A DNA stretch of 64,000 nt from Warburgia ugandensis (GCA_035236585.1 CP141136.1:54639136-54703135), one strand, 5' to 3'. Shown: positions 25,099-36,336, counted from the first letter of the stretch. The notes: generated by a model from the letters alone, not told the origin. Translations and numbers: made by a program.

Positions 25099-28000
25099 CT
25101 GCAATCATGCAAGACAATTATGATGATCTTAAAGCAAAAGCGACACAAAATATATGAACTGGTTCTGAAGCAAAATAAGCATAAAACAGAAACATGAACA
25201 CAATGTATCTCTCATGATCCCTTGTATTTTAAGAATATGGGGGCTACCAGACACTGAAATTCTCCTATAGTTATGACTGCTGTTATTTTGCAACACCACA
25301 CTCTTCAGGTTTGTCTTGGATAATTTGGCTCCTAAATCTACCTCATTTGGTTTCTACCTCCACAATTTAGAGATCTTGCGTCCTGCCTGCCATTTCCAAA
25401 AGTCACTGTCAGTGAAATTAAAGAACTGCTGGTCAGGTTTGGGGAAGTTTCTTGCAATAGACACAGATAGATAGGGGAATGCTTCGGCATAATGGAGCAT
25501 CAGTATGGTTGTTAGGCCTTAGTAATGGAAACACTGAACGGTTATCATTCTCCATTATTTTTCTGATAGGTTGAAACCATCTCTGAACCTATGATCTCAA
25601 GGTTGCAACAGAAGGCACCATCTGATTGAGCCAAGCCCAGGCCCAATGCCATATCACTGAAACCTCTGTAACCTTAAGTTTGATGCTTTCGCAGAATATA
25701 GAAAAACAAATGAAGCACATAAACCTCAAGTACCAATATTGAGGCTTATGTTTCATCTGATACCGTATGCTAGTACATATCACGTTGAAGCCTCTTTGTT
25801 TTCAGGCACTTATGGTGGATTTGCAGGATACTACCAGCTTATTACTCTATAGAATATCATCAACTCTTGCACTTGATCCCCCCGTCATGATCTATGAAAG
25901 TGACAGAAAGATCGCAAGCTGTTTACTGAACAATGGCAAAGCAATGACTTCAAAATTCAACTGCAAAATGTATTTGGTTTGGAGCGTGAATCTGGCAGAC
26001 TTTTTGATTGGTAGGAGTATATGTGTTGTGACACTGATTTATCAAATTAACAAGAAGTCACTGGGAGATCCCTAAAGACATCACTGTAATTCTTTAATCA
26101 TTCCTCTAAGATTAGGTTATATTATTGGGCATGACCAGATCAGGGTTGACTCCAGGAAAAGAAATTTTTACCTTAAGAAACTGAAAAGGAGAAATGTAGT
26201 TACAAATGTAACAAACTAAGTGAACTTATGCCCAGTAGGAAATTTGATTTCTAGGATACATTTTTTGGGAAACTTTTGCAAATTATCATCAAGTTCTCAA
26301 TAACAATTACCAAATCTAGTAATAGGGTCCCCATGTTTCCGTTCACATAGAGTGAAGGGGGGCACAACGGTAAAAGTTGTCGTCATGTGACCTTGAGGTC
26401 AGGGGTTCAAGGCGTGGAATCAGCCTCTTGCAAAAATGCAAGGTAAGGCTGCCTACTTTAGGCCATTATGGCCCGCCCCTTCCCCGGACCCCGCATAGGC
26501 GGGAGCTTCGTGCACCGGGGCTGCCCAGCACTGGCAAGCAGAAATTCAGGATTTGGCTTTCTTACAAGCTTGGATTTTCAGTGCTCTGGAAACAACCACA
26601 ACTGCCTCCAAGAAAAACCAAAATGTCATAAAAAATGAGGAAACAGGGAAAACAGATGAAAGAAAGAACCAGTAAAAAAACCAGGCTTTTGTTCCTAGAA
26701 GATAAAGTAACTGATCTTTTGTTTTAAAATATTTTTTTGATAATTTAAATTGATCTTTAGTTTTAACAATATTAGGTTTTTGGTCTTCTACAGAATCAAC
26801 ATCAGCCACCATTCAGGAGCTCCATCACTTCTTGACAAGCAGGCGTCTTTTGAAAATTAGAGTCAGATGCAAGTTAGTATGCTAATATTTTGACAGGTGG
26901 CAGTTGATAGTATACTAAAAGATGGGTGTCTTTCAACAGTGCTCATGATGAAAATAGTAAATATGTTTATGACTATTATATAGTTAGACCAATGTGCTTA
27001 TGCATGAGTGAGCTAATTTTATCTCATGTTTCTATTGTTTTATTTATTGTGAGAATTTTCTTCATAGACAAAGGAATGAAGGATACGCTTTAGATTGATT
27101 GTAATGTTACAATCTCTAGGCACTCTCATTGCCAGATTATGGCACCACAAAAGTGTCTTGATATTATGAATTTGAAATGAGTAAACAAAAGGAGACACTT
27201 TTTGGAATTCAAAACGTGATTAGATAGCTAAAGTCCAACATTCAGAACAGTTGAATATATGTCAGGAACATGTTGATTAACATTTTTATTATTTTTAACT
27301 ACCTTTTAAGATTTTTCAGAGTCTTCAATCGGCACATTGGAAGTATCTAAGGATTGAGATACTTGTGGCACCTAAAATAGAAAGCTACATAGCACATAAC
27401 AGTGCATGCGATGTCTCAGATGTTGAAGTGTTTAAGATACCCTGGTACCTAAAACAGCAACCTATCTAAGGGATAGACTCTTAGAAGGCACATGGGGACT
27501 GCCCCAAGCACTTATGCATTTGCTGCCAGCAAATCTTAAGGTTGGAGATGCACATGTAAATATTTCCAAACTATGATTCTTCTGCAAACTCCATGCTGCA
27601 CAAAGGATCTATGGTTAAAGGAAAAGTGAAAAAGCCACCCACAATATTCCTACTTTTTTTGGTAGGTAACAATATTCTTACTTGGTATGATTAGGAGCAG
27701 AAAAATCGACTTTTCAAACAAATAAGACAGCAATAAGCACATATTGCCACTCTACCTCAAACAAATGATACCACGGTAGAAATGGAGATACTATACAAAT
27801 GTAGAAATGGAGATCCAACTGAGTATTGGCCAAAATCCAGGACATGGTATTGCTAGTATCAGATTATTCAGCAAGGGACATTTACAGATAAAATACAATC
27901 ACACTTAAAACAGATTTAACTTAGAGCATATATTTAATAATGAAACTAGCATGTGCAAACTATGTAACACAATAAAAAAGTATGATAATAAAATCACAGG

Positions 28001-28258
28001 GAATGAAATATGTCTGAAGCAAGATTTGTTAACTCCATGAGAGTGGAACATGCCTCAAACATGGTGGTTATTCTGACCAAGAGAAATATCCACACAAAAT
28101 ATCTAGTATGAAACTGGTATTGCATTTGCCATAAATTAAAGCTACACAAGTCATACATATCCATGTTAAGACGTATAGAAAGGAGATAATGGATTCTTTT
28201 ACTGTATGTCATAGCTTACAGTGCAATGCAGTACATAAAGAGTAGCAAAGATGCGTAC
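25099..28258 (-). other. Intron 2 of the CAR-type gene (3,160 bp)
   Basis: The donor is CTT/GTACGC after exon 2 and the acceptor GATTGCAG before exon 3. It contains one complete Au SINE (26353-26537). The rest is AT-rich, with no other feature recognised. Confidence 0.85.
26353..26537 (+). mobile_element. Au SINE, full length
   Basis: The tRNA-derived head (CACAACGGTAAAAGTTGTCG with the B-box-like GGGTTCAAGGCGTGG) is followed by TGCAAGGTAAGGCTGC and the tail ACCCCGCATAGGCGGGAGCT up to CACCGGGGCTGCCC. This is the best preserved copy in the window. It lies in intron 2 of the CAR-type gene, antisense to it. Target duplications were not clear. Confidence 0.93.
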
Positions 28259-28354
28259 AAGCCTGATTGGCACAACAGGTTCAGAAATGGAGAGGGTCAA
28301 ATCTTCATTCCATTCAGGATTTACATTCTTTTTCACCACACGAGTCTTCAGTTT
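28259..28354 (-). CDS. C2-domain ABA-related (CAR-type) protein, exon 2
   Basis: This 96-bp exon of 32 codons in phase 0 encodes KLKTRVVKKNVNPEWNEDLT then LSISEPVVPIRL. The KT+V+KNxNPxWNE motif is the most conserved segment of plant C2 domains. The acceptor is GTTGCAG/AAA and the donor CTT/GTACGC. Confidence 0.93.
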
Positions 28355-30506
28355 CTGCAACAGATTTTTCACATTTAGAGGAAATGAGCAAAGAGTTAGT
28401 GGAGCACCTAGAGCTAAAATACTGAATATAATACAAGAGTATAGGATTGTATTGATGTTTAAACACTCCATCACACTTCTGTTCCACAATAACGAGTGGA
28501 TCTATAGATATAAAATTATAATGTAAAGCAATAAATTTAAAACATAACAATTTCTCAGGATTAAGGTTGTAAGCAACAGAATAGTTTAGTAGAAAAGTTG
28601 AAAAGAAGCTCTCCTTTTTCTCGTTTCTTTTTCTTCAGGAACATGAACTCTATAAAAAAATCTCATAGAGTTATCTAAAGTCCATGAAGCAATGAAAAGT
28701 TCAACATTTTGTAATTTTTATTTCCTTAAGCCCTGGATAAACCCTAGATATATCACTGCAATCTGTTTATCAAGTACCAAACTTTACCTTTAAACATTTT
28801 AGTTAGAGTTTATGGGAAGGAACAAATACATTGGATAAAGTTGCAAGAAACTCCATGAGATGACAAAAATAGAGGTGTCACTGACCACGACCATCAGAGG
28901 AAAATAAAATCAAATATAACATACCTAATTCAATTATCTATCATGCAGCCTAGGCATGTGAACTAAAACAATGTAAAGCATGATAAAGTTAGTGTTCAAT
29001 ACCAGGTAACAACTAAAAACATAATAAATCAGAAGCCACCAAAGAAGCAATGAGCTGGTTGGAAGATTAGTAGGTCTTTCAGTGTTCAAGGACATCATTC
29101 ATACATAACAAACAGAAGAATAATATATTCACCTGAAAAGATTAGTAGGTCTTTCGGGACAGTGGGGGTGGAGTGGGTGTGGAACCAGGACCTGAAGTAT
29201 TAGGGAGTTGATCATCATTAATTTAGACATATTGAGGTAAGTTATAATCGAGTTTCTTAGGATGGGCTCTACAGTTGAGTTGGAAACAAATGCTGCCCTC
29301 ATCCTTTTGTATTGAAGGCAAAGAGTACAAATATATTTAATCATGATGAAAGTCGGCACTAACTCATTTCTTTTGGGTTATATTTCTTTTTTCTTTTATT
29401 TTTTTTGAATGGTTGATTTTGAAATACCAATAAGCTCACTTGTTCAGGATGGTTAATTGAAGTTGCCTTTGAGTATTTTGAGTAAATATTCTAGTAAATC
29501 TTTTATAAATATTTTTTCTGATGTTATGACTTCAGACATTCCCATGAACTTCTGATGTACAGGTGAACAAACTCTTGCAACTCCTGTTTCTCCCTAAGAT
29601 CTGGCTGCCAGTTGGGTAGGCCAATGTTGCCCTACTCAGCTGGCCTCCTCTCGATGGAATCTCTTCATCATTGTCTTGCAAGTTCTGTCCCTCCCAAGAA
29701 ATTCCCTGACAAAAAATTGTTTTCTCTTTATTTCTTAGATCCTTTTAAAAGATAATAAATGATTCCCTCTGCCTGACATCACTTTTTACTTTTTGATTGG
29801 TACCATGGATTTTCTATCTTTCTTAATCCATTGCATTATTGGGCTTACGATATTCAGCACTCTCTTCTTAGGGATTTCCACATATATTTTGCTTCCTTCA
29901 ATTTTTCACACTGCCAAGGGGAAATTTTTGTGTAATTGAGGACAGTATAAGAAGAAGAAATTTAAATTGGGAGATCATCAGGATAAGCAAAGGAAAAAGA
30001 AGTAACAAATGTATATTATCCCTTTAGCGATGGCATATACCATAGTAACTAGGAAATCCATGAAAATCAGCAAAGCGACAGAGAAGAAGAGTATTATCCA
30101 AACCTTGAACCCCCTTAGACAAACAAATGATTACTTCGGGAATACTTCCTGTTTTCATTCCGAAGGAAGATACACAATGATACAAATGAAGAAACAACAG
30201 AGGTTCTTCTTACAATGAAACCTCAAGGATTGATGACATAGGTTCAGGGATTAAATCTTGTTGGGTGGAAGCAAATAATCAGAGAACCCTTCTTGTCTTG
30301 ATTTAACAGGAAGACAAACAATGATTCAAGTGAAGAAATATAAAAGGGGTCTCCCGATTACAAAAAACTAATACGAAATTCGACAATATGGGTCCAGGGC
30401 TATCGACGTTTTTGGGTCAAAGTAAATGATCCGAGGAAATTAAAATGATATTAGAAAGATGAAACAGAGGTGGAATTGTGACACAAACATGGAAACCATG
30501 AATTAC
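28355..30506 (-). other. Intron 1 of the CAR-type gene (2,152 bp)
   Basis: The donor is CAG/GTAATT and the acceptor GTTGCAG. A short phrase (GATTAGTAGGTCTTTC) occurs twice, near 29065 and 29138. No coding exon or mobile element was recognised. Confidence 0.8.
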
Positions 30507-30617
30507 CTGCTTGCCCATCTTAAGAACGACGTAAGGATCGCTGCTACTGACATCCCTGACGGCCAGGTTTACCCCTCTAATGACCCTGACTCTAAGGAGC
30601 CCCAACAAATGCTCCAT
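30507..30617 (-). CDS. C2-domain ABA-related (CAR-type) protein, exon 1 (start)
   Basis: Three exons (this one, 28259-28354 and 24808-25098) join to 165 aa, the usual size of plant single-C2 CAR/GAP-like proteins. In the family these bind phospholipids in a calcium-dependent way and, in studied species, bring ABA receptors to the plasma membrane. Exon 1 encodes MEHLLGLLRVRVIRGVNLAV, then RDVSSSDPYVVLKMGKQ. It supplies D22 and D27 of the calcium site. D73, D75 and D81 come from exon 3, so all five ligand positions look intact. The start is the first ATG in frame and gives the family's standard N-terminus (MxxLLGLLRVRV). The donor is CAG/GTAATT. Which paralogue it is cannot be told from sequence alone. 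Confidence 0.94.
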
Positions 30618-31411
30618 TGAAGAAGAAGAAGAAGAAGAAAGAAGAAAATGGTGATGACCACAAACGAGAGGAGAAAAGAAATGTAGCAAGAATAAGACCC
30701 CACCCAGAAGCAGGCGCCTAGGCGTTGATTGAGAAATGTGCTTCGTGGGTCTTCTTCTCCTTTCTCCGTGATATTTGTTTTCTTCTCCTTATTCAACAAA
30801 GGCAACGGCACTCATTACCTGAGCCGTGTATTTATGATAACCGGAAGGATATCCACTATTTTAGCATCCAGGTGTACCATCTATTTCTTACATGGCCCCG
30901 GATGTTTCTCGTATTTGACATTCTGGTTCAGGCCACTTTTGATTCAGTCCTTCTCCACCACTACATTATTTTATTCTCAAATTTGATTTAAAAGGGATAC
31001 TCCATAATTTGATAAACATTTTCCCTCCTGTTGTGTACGCAGGGGACCTATCTTTGGTTTCTTCGGTTGCTATTTCGGTCGGCCGGCGGGCCGGCCGGCA
31101 GGGAAAGTCCCCTCTATAGCCTTCCTATCCTAGTTTCTTTTGCCGGACACCCATTTCTTTGTACATCCATACTCCTATTTTTGACAAATTGATAATCGTA
31201 AGCTCTTATTTTGTAATAGGAGGACATAACTGTAGCTCCATAGCTTCATATATATAAATAAATGTTAAAATACTAATATGATCGAATATCAACCCGCTCA
31301 AATGCTCTTCCCATAACCGTTACTAAAATTATTAAAAACATAGGACAGACTATTATTCTTGATATATAAAGAAGAATCTTGCTAGGCGGTCGTTACGCAC
31401 TGTGTTGGAGC
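30618..31411. other. 5' flank of the CAR-type gene
   Basis: Probable promoter and 5' UTR of the minus-strand gene. A (GAA)n-like run (30620-30640) directly precedes the start codon. A GC-only palindromic patch (GGCCGGCGGGCCGGCCGGC, 31080-31098) stands out from the AT-rich surroundings. No TATA box was confidently placed. Confidence 0.45.
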
Positions 31412-31644
31412 TAGGGGCGGCAAAATATGACACGACACGATAACACGACACGAACCCGACACGAATTTAGCGGGTTCGGGTTGAGTCTTATCGTGTTCGT
31501 GTCATTTTCGGGTTACCCAAAAATGACACGCCAAAAATCGTGTCGTGTTCGAGTCAATTAATTTGACCCGTCGTGTCGACCTGTTTGACACGCGACCTAT
31601 TTACTCATCACCTTGACATGATTCTAACCTATGGAATGGTTGAA

Positions 31645-32055
31645 AATATAGGACGGTTCTTGAGGAACCGTCTTATATTACTCATGTAATATAGGACGGT
31701 TCCAGAATAACCGTCCTATATTGCTAGTTATATAGGACGGTTCATGAAGAACCGTCCTATATTGCGAGTTATATAGGACGGTTCCAGAATAACCGTCCTA
31801 TATTACTAGTTATATAGGACGGTTCTTGAAGAACCGTCCTATATTGCGAGTTATATAGGACGGTTCCAGAATAACCGTCCTATATTGCTAGTTATATAGG
31901 ACGGTTCTTGAAGAACCGTCCTATATTGCGAGTTATATAGGACGGTTCCAGAATAACCGTCCTATATTGCTAGTTATATAGGACGGTTCCTGAAGAACCG
32001 TCCTATATTGCTAGTTATATATGACGGTTCTTCAAGAACCGTCCTATATTACTAA
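31645..32055. repeat. Left hairpin array: ten units of about 41 bp
   Basis: Each unit is an inverted repeat, ATATAGGACGGTT - loop - AACCGTCCTATAT, followed by a short spacer (TGCTAGTT or TGCGAGTT). Two loop types, TCTTGAAGA-like and TCCAGAATA, alternate along most of the array. The real period is therefore a dimer of about 83 bp. Confidence 0.95.
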
Positions 32056-32459
32056 AAATTAGACTAAATGCTAAAAATTAGCTAAAAATCATTAATACAT
32101 GAAGATTCAAGCATGAGTAAGCTATATATGTGGATAAGAATAGGTATTAACTAATAAATATAAAAAATAACAAAATTTTCCTAATTTTCGTAACTTATTT
32201 TTTTTGGAAAAATTAAAAAAAAAAAACTAAATTACAAAAAAAAAAGAGATGAAAACATTATCACACATGAATACACAACATGGGAAAGCTCTATGTGTGG
32301 ATAGAAATACTTTTCAATGAAGAAATATGAAAAAACAACGACTTTTTTTAAAATTTTCGTAACTGATTTTTTCGAAAAAACAGTAGAAACCTAAAAACAA
32401 ACTCAAATCTAGAGCAAAGAAATATAAAACTCAAATGGAATGCTTCTCATACACATAGA

Positions 32460-32860
32460 ACTAAAACCCATCAAGATCTATGAAAAATAGTTAACGAAAA
32501 ACCAAAAAAATAAATGCAGATTATAAAATTTGTAAATACATACCTTTTTTTGCTTAAATCTATGAAAGATCGAAGAGGAATGGTCGTTTTCACCTTCTCA
32601 GACTAAAACCCATCAAGATCTATGGAAAATAGTTAACAAAAAACAAAAAATTTGAAAAAAGGGTACTGGCTTTTATGTTTTTTATAGAACTGTATACAGA
32701 TTGTAAAATTCGTAAATACATACCTTATTTTGCTTAGATCTGTGAAACATCGAAGAGGAATGGTCATTTTCACTTTCTCAGTAGTTTGGACCATTTGGAA
32801 GATTGAAAATTTGAAATTAGGGTTGATCAAGGTGAAAAATGATATATAGAACAATATAGG
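32460..32860 (-). repeat. Duplicated exon-like segment inside the hairpin element
   Basis: A segment of about 140-180 bp occurs twice in tandem (about 32462-32600 and 32605-32785). Shared blocks are ACCCATCAAGATCTATG, GTAAATACATACCTT and CGAAGAGGAATGGTC. Read on the minus strand, the copy nearer the array gives a short open stretch MVQTTEKVKMTIPLRCFTDL then SKIR, ending in a good splice donor AAG/GTATGT. It could be a leader exon of a lost transposase or a captured host exon. No homology is recognised. Confidence 0.45.
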
Positions 32861-32950
32861 ACGGTTTTTAAATAACCGTCCTATAATATATATAATGAAA
32901 TATATGATGATTTTTTATAACCATCCTATATAATATATAGGATGGTTATT
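32853..32950. repeat. Isolated degenerate hairpin units
   Basis: ATATAGGACGGTTTTTAAAT then AACCGTCCTATAATATAT, followed by a decayed ATGATGATTTTTTATAACCA and ATATAGGATGGTTATTT. These are the same hairpin family as the two main arrays, with C-to-T-like decay. Confidence 0.85.
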
Positions 32951-33009
32951 TTATTTATTATAAAGTTATAAGACAGCTTGTTAACATGTTGTTGCATAAA
33001 TAGTCATAT

Positions 33010-33600
33010 AAACTATAAGAGTTATGTATTTAATTAATCTTAGTTGAGGATGTATTTAAATAAAAATAATTATTAAGTATAGAGTAAAGAAAGAGTTATG
33101 TAATTAACTCATCTTAATTTTACGAAGGATGAGCTTCAAAAGATAGAGCATATATATAATTAACTCATCTCAATTGAGTATCAACTTAAAAACAAAGTTA
33201 TGTAAATAACTCATACTGTCATACTCAATTCAATAGTTGTTGAGGTTGAGGATGAGTAAAGTAAGTGTTATGTATTTAACTCATCTGATCTCAGTTGAGG
33301 ATCAGCTTAAAAAAGCAAAGTTATGTAAGTAACTCATACTCAATTCAAAAGTTGTTGAGAAAAGTAAAGAAAGAGTCATGTAATTAACTCATTAGGTAAG
33401 AATAGTGAATGAGAATAGAAACAATTATGTAATTAACTTAGTAGCTTGAGAGTTGAGAATGAGTATAGAAAGAGTTATGTAATTATCTCATTGGTGGATA
33501 ATGAGTATAGGAAGGGTCTGAAGGGAATAATTATTAGTTATGTAATTAACTCATTAGGTGAGGTAAGAATGAGATCAGAGAATAGGAGTTATGTGTTGAA
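33010..33600. repeat. Dispersed tandem palindromic motif GAGTTATGTAATTAACTC
   Basis: The near-palindrome GAGTTATGTAATTAACTCAT and variants recur about nine times at 45-75 bp spacing. Positions are near 33017, 33092, 33196, 33268, 33319, 33376, 33425, 33473 and 33537. It appears again near 34172 and 34227. The spacers vary, so this is a degenerate minisatellite and not a simple repeat. Confidence 0.8.
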
Positions 33601-35035
33601 TTAACACAAATGTTGAATGATATTACTAAGGGAGTTACTAAATTTTACTCTACATGAATGATGGATCAATGGATTATGGATGAATGAGTTATTCCTAATA
33701 TATTATCATCAATTGGGAGCTAGAAATGAGAAACAAATATTGACTTATATGAGTTGGATACATGATATTCATGAATTTGATTAAAAAGAGATATATTAGA
33801 TCAATTGGTGATGACATGTGAAATTAACATAAGAAAATAATTAGCATTTATAATTTTATACAATATTTGACAGTTAGTCTCTCACTTCACTTGTCCTTGT
33901 ACAAGTTACAAAACTTGGTTAACTAATTTTGTACTAAGTGTGACTTGTAAGTTTGTAATTGATAAAGTGTAACTAATCTTAAAATGTTTGATAAGAAAAT
34001 TAGAGACAGTGTATAGATGTAGCTAAGTCTTAGGTTATAACTTATAGTTATAGCAAACAACCGACCAGGGCAGGGGCTTTTGCTTAAGACTTCTAATTCA
34101 ATTGGATAATTGGATTGAGCTTACTTACTTACATACAAAAAGACAAAACAATTGCCTTGAGAATTGTATATAAAGAGTTATGTAATTATCTCATTGGTGG
34201 ATAATGAGTATATGAAGGGAATAGTTATTAGCTATGTAATTAATTCATTATTTGAGGTGAGAATGAGATCAGAGAATATGAGTTATGTATTGAATTAACA
34301 TAAAAGCTTATCAAGAGAGAATTAGAAGGATATTGATATGATAACTTTGGTGAAACTAAAATTAATTATGGATTGTGGCCTATACTCTATAGTGAAAATT
34401 GAAAAGAAGTGGCATTGATGGTAAAATGAATAATAATCATGAGAGAAAAAACACATGTTAAATGATATTACTAAGGGAGTTACTAAATTTTACACTGCAT
34501 GAATGATGGATCATGGATGAATGAGTTATTCCTAATCTATTATCATCAATTAGGAGTTGGAAAAGAGAAACAAATATTGAGTTATATAAGTTAGATACAT
34601 GATATTCATGAATTTGATGAAAAAGAGATATATTAGATCAATTGGTGATGACATGTGAAATTAACATAAGAAAATCATTAGTATTTATAAATTTATACAA
34701 TATATGATAGTTAGTTAGTCTCTCACTTCACTTGTACTTGTACAAGTTACAAAACTTGGTTAACTAATTTTTGTACTAAGTGTAACTTGTAAGTTTGTAT
34801 CGACAATGTGTAGCTAATCTTAAAATGTTTGATAAGAAAATTAGAGACAGTGTGTACGTTAGCTAAGTCTTAGGTTATAACTTATAGTTATAGGCTTATA
34901 GCAAACAACCACCAGCTAGGCTAGGGTGCTTTAGCAGCTTAGCTTTAGCATAAGACTTCAAATTTAATTGGATAATTGGATATGGGAATTGGGCTTGCTT
35001 ACATACAAAAAGACAAAACAATTGTCTTAGACTAG
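33450..35035. repeat. Tandem duplication, about 0.7-0.85 kb per copy
   Basis: Copy 1 (about 33450-34163) and copy 2 (about 34165-35035) share long collinear blocks. These include TTATGTAATTATCTCATTGG, GATATTACTAAGGGAGTTAC, AGATCAATTGGTGATGACAT and AAAATGTTTGATAAGAAAAT. Both end in ACATACAAAAAGACAAAACA. Copy 2 has an extra insertion of about 150 bp near 34310-34450. Confidence 0.9.
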
Positions 35036-35377
35036 ATTGACTTTGTAGACCTAGATAATTATTAATTAGTTAAAACTTTATGTTTTCAGTTTTTATTTTG
35101 TTTTCCCGCCACTACAAGGGGGGCTCACACGTCGGATCTAACATTAAGGACTCAAAATATTTGACAAATGATTGAAGTGTAAGTTTCATTAACTCTAGTT
35201 GCCACTTGCCAGTTTGGAATTGGAGGAAAGAAAACTATATGTCCCTGTCGAGCGGTGCCGGCGCCAAGGCTAGGCCGTTTGCCGACATAGGCAGACCCAG
35301 TCACTGGAAGTCTGACACATCACAGTCACGCTCATAGATTGGTAAAGTACTAATAAACCATATCCATATGTGTAAAA

Positions 35378-35708
35378 ATAGGACGGTTAGTCATTAACCG
35401 TCCTATAAAACATAGCATATAGGACGGTTATGACATAACCGTCCTATAAAACATAACATATGTGACGGTTATTTCACAACCGTCCTATAAAACCCATAAC
35501 ATATAGGGACGGTTACGATATAACCGTCCTATAAAACATAACATATAGGACGGTTATTTCACAACCGTCCTATAAAACCCATAACATATAGGACGGTTCT
35601 GATTTAACCGTCCTATAAAACATAACATATAGGACGGTTATTTCACAACCGTCCTATAAAACCCATAACATATAGGACGGTTGTGAAATAACCGTCCTAT
35701 GTTTTGTG
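35378..35708. repeat. Right hairpin array: eight units of about 42 bp
   Basis: Units of ATAGGACGGTT - loop - AACCGTCCTATAAAAC(CC)ATAACAT. The stem is the same as in the left array, but loops (ATTTCAC, TGATTT, ACGATAT) and spacer differ. From the fourth unit on, a short-spacer and a long-spacer form alternate. Confidence 0.95.
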
Positions 35709-36159
35709 GTTAGTTTGGCTCCATTCACTTGGGAGCAGTTTTTTTACTAAGTCGTAATAGGGAAATCGAGTCGTTTCATGTCGTGCCGTATATCCAACAC
35801 AACTCAGTCAATTAATCGTGTTACACAGGTCGTGTCGTGTTATTTTTTTAAGAATCGGGTCGTGTACGAGTCATAGGTTTTTGACACGACTATTAATCGT
35901 GTCGTGTTCGTGTTGACCCATAACTCTAATCGTGTCGTGTTCGTGTCACCGCAAACACGACCCGCCAACCCGAATTGCCACCCCTACTCAGAAGGTATCT
36001 TTTTTATACCAGAGAATAGTTTAGAACACAATCCGGCAGTGCTCCATGTTCCCAATACATTGGATACTGATTGATATGGACAAATGCTCGATATCCATTT
36101 CATTGCTTGATCTAGATTTTTTTTTATTCGTTTCATTTTGTAAGGGATATTTAAAAAAA

Positions 36160-36336
36160 AAAAGCAGCCCCAGTGCATGAAGCTCCCACCCATGCGGGGT
36201 CCACGGAAGGGGTGAACTACCATGGTCTATAGTAAGCAACCTTATCTTGCATTTTTATAAGAGGCTATTTTCACGCTTTGGACCAATGACCTCTAGCCCA
36301 CACGACCACAATTTTACTGTTGCGCCAAGGCTTTCC
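36160..36336 (-). mobile_element. Au SINE, full length
   Basis: The plus strand begins after a poly-A run with AGCAGCCCCAGTGCATGAAG, passes CATGCGGGGTCCACGGAAGG and CTTATCTTGCATTTTTATAA, and ends in TTTACTGTTGCGCCAAGGCT. This is the reverse complement of an Au SINE with its tRNA-like head at the right. Confidence 0.88.

Larger units (their letters stand above)
31412..35986. mobile_element. 4.6-kb non-autonomous DNA element with terminal inverted repeats and hairpin arrays
   Basis: The left end is TAGGGGCGGCAA and the right end TTGCCACCCCTA, an inverted pair that resembles plant hAT-type ends (CAGGGGTGGCAA). Just inside each end is a zone of about 190-240 bp full of ACACGACACG/CGTGTCGTGT motifs (31425-31610 and about 35770-35970). 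Inside these lie arrays of short hairpins (31645-32055 and 35378-35708), then an AT-rich middle with tandem duplications. No transposase-like open frame exists. The 8 bp on each side (TTGGAGCT / ACTCAGAA) do not match, so a target duplication is not shown and the class stays uncertain. Confidence 0.65.

Noticed and set aside
26353-26537. tRNA gene (A- and B-box-like words)
   Set aside because: The tRNA-like head is followed by the Au SINE body and no cloverleaf can be completed. The same holds for the other SINE copies.
31645-32055. Possible CRISPR array (regular 41-bp repeats)
   Set aside because: The genome is eukaryotic, the units are internal palindromes without unique spacers, and there are no cas genes.
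35106-35125. CACTACAAG word inside the hairpin element as a CACTA transposon end
   Set aside because: No partner CTTGTAGTG end was found and the word lies internally. The outer AGGGG/CCCCT pair explains the borders better.
31405-35993. 8-bp target duplication for the hairpin element
   Set aside because: TTGGAGCT and ACTCAGAA do not match, also not when the border is shifted by one or two bases.
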